Shown here in pieces: positions 29,681-32,764 of a stretch of DNA of 32,764 bases. Source of the DNA: Betaproteobacteria bacterium (GTDB lineage Bacteria; Pseudomonadota; Gammaproteobacteria; Burkholderiales; SG8-41). The DNA is taken from the NCBI GenBank assembly GCA_028291945.1, contig JAQGNH010000271.1, forward strand, positions 1-32,764, given 5' to 3'. The stretch's first letter is position 1. Each line of letters starts with the position of its first letter. A model generated the notes under the pieces. It made no database searches. It saw only the letters and a program-made list of their open reading frames with translations, and was not told the DNA's origin. The position numbers and the translations under genes were made by a program.

Positions 29681-32353
29681 TTGAATTCGAAAACACAGTT
29701 TGGTCGTTACGTCTGGCTCGCCTTTTTCGTCGCAACTGCGATGTTCGCAGGCGGCGCGCAGGGCGCCGAACAGGGCGTGCTCAAGGCGACGCTCAACAAT
29801 GGCCTGCGCGTGATCATCGTGCGTAACGATCTCGCGCCCGTCGTGAGCACCGCCGTGAATTATTTCGTGGGTGCGGATGACACACCGCCCGGGTTTCCCG
29901 GCACCGCACACGCGCTCGAGCACATGATGTTTCGCGGAAGCCCCGGGTTGTCGGCGACGCAGCTCGCAGACATCGGCAGCATCATCGGCGGCAACTTCAA
30001 CGCGAACACGCAGCAGACGCTGACGCAGTATCTCTATTCAGTCCCCGCCGACAATCTCGATATCGTTCTGCGGATCGAGGCACTGCGCATGCGCGATCTC
30101 ACGCTCAGCGCGAGCTCGTGGCAGCAGGAGCGAGGCGCGTTGTTGCAGGAGATCGCGCAGGATCTTTCGAGCCCGTTCTATGTGCTTTCGACGCAGCTGC
30201 GCGAAACGCTGTTCGCGGGAACGCGCTACGCGCACGACGCGCTCGGCACGCGCGAGTCGTTCATGAAGACGACTGCGCCGCAGCTCAAGCGTTTTCACCG
30301 CACGTGGTATGCGCCCAACAATGCGCTGCTCGTCGTGGTCGGTGACGTGGACCCGCCCGAAGCACTGAAGAAAATCAAAGCCCAGTTCGAATCCATCGCA
30401 CCACGCAAGCTCCCGGCGCGCGGCAGCATACAGTTGCGGCCGGTTACCGCGCGCAACATCGCGCTCGATACCGATCTGCCCTATACCCTGGACGTCGTGG
30501 CCTTGCGCGTGCCGGGTCTGAGAAGCGTTGATTATCCCGCCGTGCAGGTCCTCGCCGACGTGCTCAACAGTCAGCGCGGGCCTCTGTACGCGCTCGTGCC
30601 CGAGGGTAAAGCGCTCGGCACGCAATTCGTACTGGATGCGCTGCCGCAATCGGGCATTGCATACGCAGTTGCTGCGTCGGGGAGTACGCGCAACGCGACC
30701 GCGCTGCAAACGGAGCTGCGCAACGTGCTTGCGGAAGTCGCGAAAAACGGTGTCCAACCGGAGCTCGTCGACGCGACGAAGCGTGCGGCGCGGCGCGAGC
30801 TCGAGGTGCAGAAGAATTCGATCAACGGTCTCGCCGCAGCGTGGTCTCGCGCAGTCGCCGTTGAGGGGCTCGACAGCCCGCAGGAGGAGTTGCGGCGCAT
30901 CGAGAGCGTGACCGTCGACGACGTCAACCGTGCGGCGCGCCGCTATCTCGATCTCGATCACGCGGTCACGGCCGTGCTCACGCCCACCGGATCCGGAAAA
31001 CCGATATCGTCCGGGAAAGTAACGCGCGAGGAGCGGATCACGCTGGCCAACGTGAAGCCGACGGCCCTGCCACCCTGGGCACGCAAAGCGATCGAAGATC
31101 TGAAGGTGCCGCAGTCCAAGGTGCACCCGGTCGTGACGCGCCTCTCTAACGGCATCACCCTGCTCGTGCAGCCGGAGACCATCAGCAACACGGTCAGCGT
31201 GTACGGTCACGTGAAAATCCGCTCCGAGCTGACGGAGCCCGCCGGCAAGGAAGGACTCTCGGACATCGTCGAGCAGCTTTTCTCGTACGGCACGAAACGC
31301 TTCGACCGGCTTGCTTTGCAGGCGGCGTATGACGAGCTGGGCGCGGACGCGCGCGCCGGCCGCGACTTCGGCGTTGAGGTGCTCACGGAAGATTTCGAGC
31401 GTGCAGTGGCCTTGCTTGGCGAAAACGAGCTCGCGCCCGCTTTTCCGGAGGACGCTTTCAAAGTCGTGAAGAAGCAGGTTCTCGAAAGCGTCGACAGCCG
31501 CCTCACGAGCCCGGGCTACCTCAGCGAACGCGCTCTCGTGGCGGCGCTCTTTCCGAAAGGCGACCCGGCGCAACGCGAGGCTCTGCCTGCGACCGTCGAC
31601 GCCGTGACGCTCGAAGACGTGCGCGAGTATTACCGCGCTGCCTTTCGACCGGATCTCACGACCATCGTGGTCATCGGAAACGTGACGCCTGAGAGTGCAC
31701 GGGCCGCGATAGAAAAGCATTTCGGCGCCTGGAGCGCGGAAGGCCCGAAGCCGCCCACCGATCTTCCGCCCGTGCCGCCGAATCCCGCCGTGATCATCGC
31801 AGTTCCCGACAAGAGCAGGGTGCAGGATCGCGTCACGCTTGCGCAAACCCTCGATCTGGTACGCGCCAACCCCGATTACTACCCGCTTCAGCTCGGCAAC
31901 ACGGTACTTGGAGGCGCCTTTTATTCCTCGCGTCTGTCGCGCGATGTCCGAATGTCTGCGGGGCTCGTATATGCGATCGATTCGGGTCTGCAGGCAGGCA
32001 AGACGCGCAGCGTGTATTCGATTCAATATGCGTCGGATCCGCAGAATGTCTCGCGCGTGCATGCGATGATCGAACGCGAGCTGCGGCAGATGCGCACGGT
32101 GCCTGTGACTTCTGGCGAGCTGCAGCGCGCAAAAGCACTGCTGGTCCACCGCATCCCGCTCGAGGAATCGAGTATCAGCGAGATCGCGCAGCGGCTGATC
32201 GGCCGTGAAGTGCTCGAGCTGCCGCTCGACGAGCCGACACGTGCGGCGCGCCGCTACCTCGACACGAACGCCGAGCAGGTGAGGGCCGTATTCAACAGGC
32301 ATGTGGCTCCGGAGCGCCTGTCGCGCGTGAGCCAGGGCCCGCCGCCTCAATGA
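29681..32353 (+). CDS. periplasmic two-domain M16 metallopeptidase
   Basis: An 890-aa protein. Residues 1-29 are a signal peptide ending at AQG/A. The N-terminal M16 domain has the inverted zinc motif HALEH (residues 77-81) and the third ligand Glu157 in RGALLQEIAQD, the spacing expected for HxxEH-x(75)-E. A second M16-like region (about 470-890) lacks the motif and would close the clam-shell, as in pitrilysin-like enzymes. RLSRDVRMSAGLVYAIDSG provides the Arg-Tyr pair typical of the C-terminal half. Such proteins degrade peptides in the periplasm. Start: TTG 29681, nine bases after GAAGGA, gives the signal peptide; there is no in-frame ATG before the hydrophobic core. An eight-codon ORF (ATG 29658) ends at TGA overlapping this TTG. 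Confidence 0.93.
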   Translation: MNSKTQFGRYVWLAFFVATAMFAGGAQGAEQGVLKATLNNGLRVIIVRNDLAPVVSTAVNYFVGADDTPPGFPGTAHALEHMMFRGSPGLSATQLADIGSIIGGNFNANTQQTLTQYLYSVPADNLDIVLRIEALRMRDLTLSASSWQQERGALLQEIAQDLSSPFYVLSTQLRETLFAGTRYAHDALGTRESFMKTTAPQLKRFHRTWYAPNNALLVVVGDVDPPEALKKIKAQFESIAPRKLPARGSIQLRPVTARNIALDTDLPYTLDVVALRVPGLRSVDYPAVQVLADVLNSQRGPLYALVPEGKALGTQFVLDALPQSGIAYAVAASGSTRNATALQTELRNVLAEVAKNGVQPELVDATKRAARRELEVQKNSINGLAAAWSRAVAVEGLDSPQEELRRIESVTVDDVNRAARRYLDLDHAVTAVLTPTGSGKPISSGKVTREERITLANVKPTALPPWARKAIEDLKVPQSKVHPVVTRLSNGITLLVQPETISNTVSVYGHVKIRSELTEPAGKEGLSDIVEQLFSYGTKRFDRLALQAAYDELGADARAGRDFGVEVLTEDFERAVALLGENELAPAFPEDAFKVVKKQVLESVDSRLTSPGYLSERALVAALFPKGDPAQREALPATVDAVTLEDVREYYRAAFRPDLTTIVVIGNVTPESARAAIEKHFGAWSAEGPKPPTDLPPVPPNPAVIIAVPDKSRVQDRVTLAQTLDLVRANPDYYPLQLGNTVLGGAFYSSRLSRDVRMSAGLVYAIDSGLQAGKTRSVYSIQYASDPQNVSRVHAMIERELRQMRTVPVTSGELQRAKALLVHRIPLEESSISEIAQRLIGREVLELPLDEPTRAARRYLDTNAEQVRAVFNRHVAPERLSRVSQGPPPQ

Positions 32354-32764
32354 GCGCTCGGCTTTCCGGGTAACAAGGCTCCGTTCGTTCCACCGGTTTC
32401 GGACCGGCTGCGGGCCACACTCCCCTCGCACGGAAGCGCCCTGCTCGCGCTGCGCGTGCGAAACGCAACCGACTTACCTTCAAACCTGCTGGTACGGCGC
32501 TCGCAACGACCCCTCTGTCGATTTTTCCCCGTGAGGCCGAGCCGCCCAGAACCGCAACGATCTGACCTTCCTGAGCGTCTGCTTGCGAAGGCGAAGGCCA
32601 AACGACCGGTCATTGCGAGCGGCGCCGCGCGAAGCAATGCCGAGACGCTCGGAAGCGGTTGTATGCGTGCGCCACGAGATCGCCACGCCCTGTCGGGCTC
32701 GCGATGACACCAGTTTGTCCTCCCATGCGAAGGTTGGTCGGATAACGTTCGTTCTTGGCACGCT
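32354..32764. other. 411-bp 3' intergenic region to the window end
   Basis: No convincing gene is seen on either strand. CCGGT-TTCGG-ACCGG (about 32391-32405) is a short hairpin that may follow the peptidase transcript. A full GTCATTGCGAG-type palindrome occupies 32609-32708. The open frames here are typical chance frames of GC-rich DNA. Confidence 0.5.
32609..32708. repeat. complete GTCATTGCGAG-type palindromic repeat
   Basis: Left arm GTCATTGCGAGCGGCGCCGC, then GCGAAGCAATGCC; right arm GAGATCGCCACGCCCTGTC, then GGGCTCGCGATGAC. The arms are imperfect reverse complements around about 35 bp. It is the same family as the copies at 15902, 18412 (half) and 19469 (half). Confidence 0.75.

Noticed and set aside
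30038-32431. 797-codon open frame on the minus strand opposite the M16 peptidase
   Set aside because: It has no family motif, is Arg/His-rich and mirrors the codon bias of the real gene. The plus frame has a signal peptide and HxxEH.
1-32764. CRISPR array, tRNA or rRNA genes
   Set aside because: I saw no regularly spaced direct repeats with unique spacers, no tRNA cloverleaf with a TTCRANNC-like arm, and no rRNA signature.

Overview
The window reads as a high-GC chromosomal segment from an environmental proteobacterium, most likely a betaproteobacterium of the Burkholderiales type. The main pointers are five intact Bug/TctC-type extracytoplasmic receptors plus a sixth remnant, many small-acid catabolic enzymes, and interspersed GTCATTGCGAG-type palindromic repeats. 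This placement rests on gene content alone.

Layout. 1-10.7 kb is ordinary chromosome: the 3' part of a PAS hybrid sensor kinase, two exported proteins, a tiny membrane protein, a GlsB/YeaQ-type membrane protein, an exported beta-sandwich protein, a universal stress protein, a Cys-rich lipoprotein, a DUF72 protein, an AtzH/HpxZ-like protein, a quinone oxidoreductase, a lipoprotein phosphoesterase and a polysaccharide-deacetylase-like protein. 10.7-25.8 kb is a catabolic region: amidohydrolases, a maleylacetate-reductase-like dehydrogenase, an MmgE/PrpD protein, an HpcH/HpaI aldolase and a D-2-hydroxyacid dehydrogenase, interleaved with Bug receptors and carrying two gene remnants (a Bug N-terminus and a hyuA/hyuB deletion fusion).

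The best hidden signal is at 20590-21144 on the minus strand. Two apparent ORFs are one gene read through an in-frame TGA, and the codons around it spell Sec-Gly-Ser-Cys, the signature of the UGSC selenoprotein family. A hairpin with bacterial-SECIS geometry follows the TGA. The gene overlaps an upstream 356-aa partner by ATGA and is followed 21 bp later by a Bug receptor, so the three look like one operon behind a TATAAT promoter.

25.9-29.6 kb looks like an integron cassette array without an integrase in view. Unrelated small genes (DUF1289, TauE/SafE, glutathione transferase, UPF0158, a broken beta-helix gene, TrmO) all lie on the plus strand and are separated by attC-like imperfect palindromes or half-palindromes that share an AGCGGAC core. 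A two-domain M16 peptidase follows, and the window ends in a repeat-bearing intergenic stretch. I saw no tRNA, rRNA or CRISPR array.
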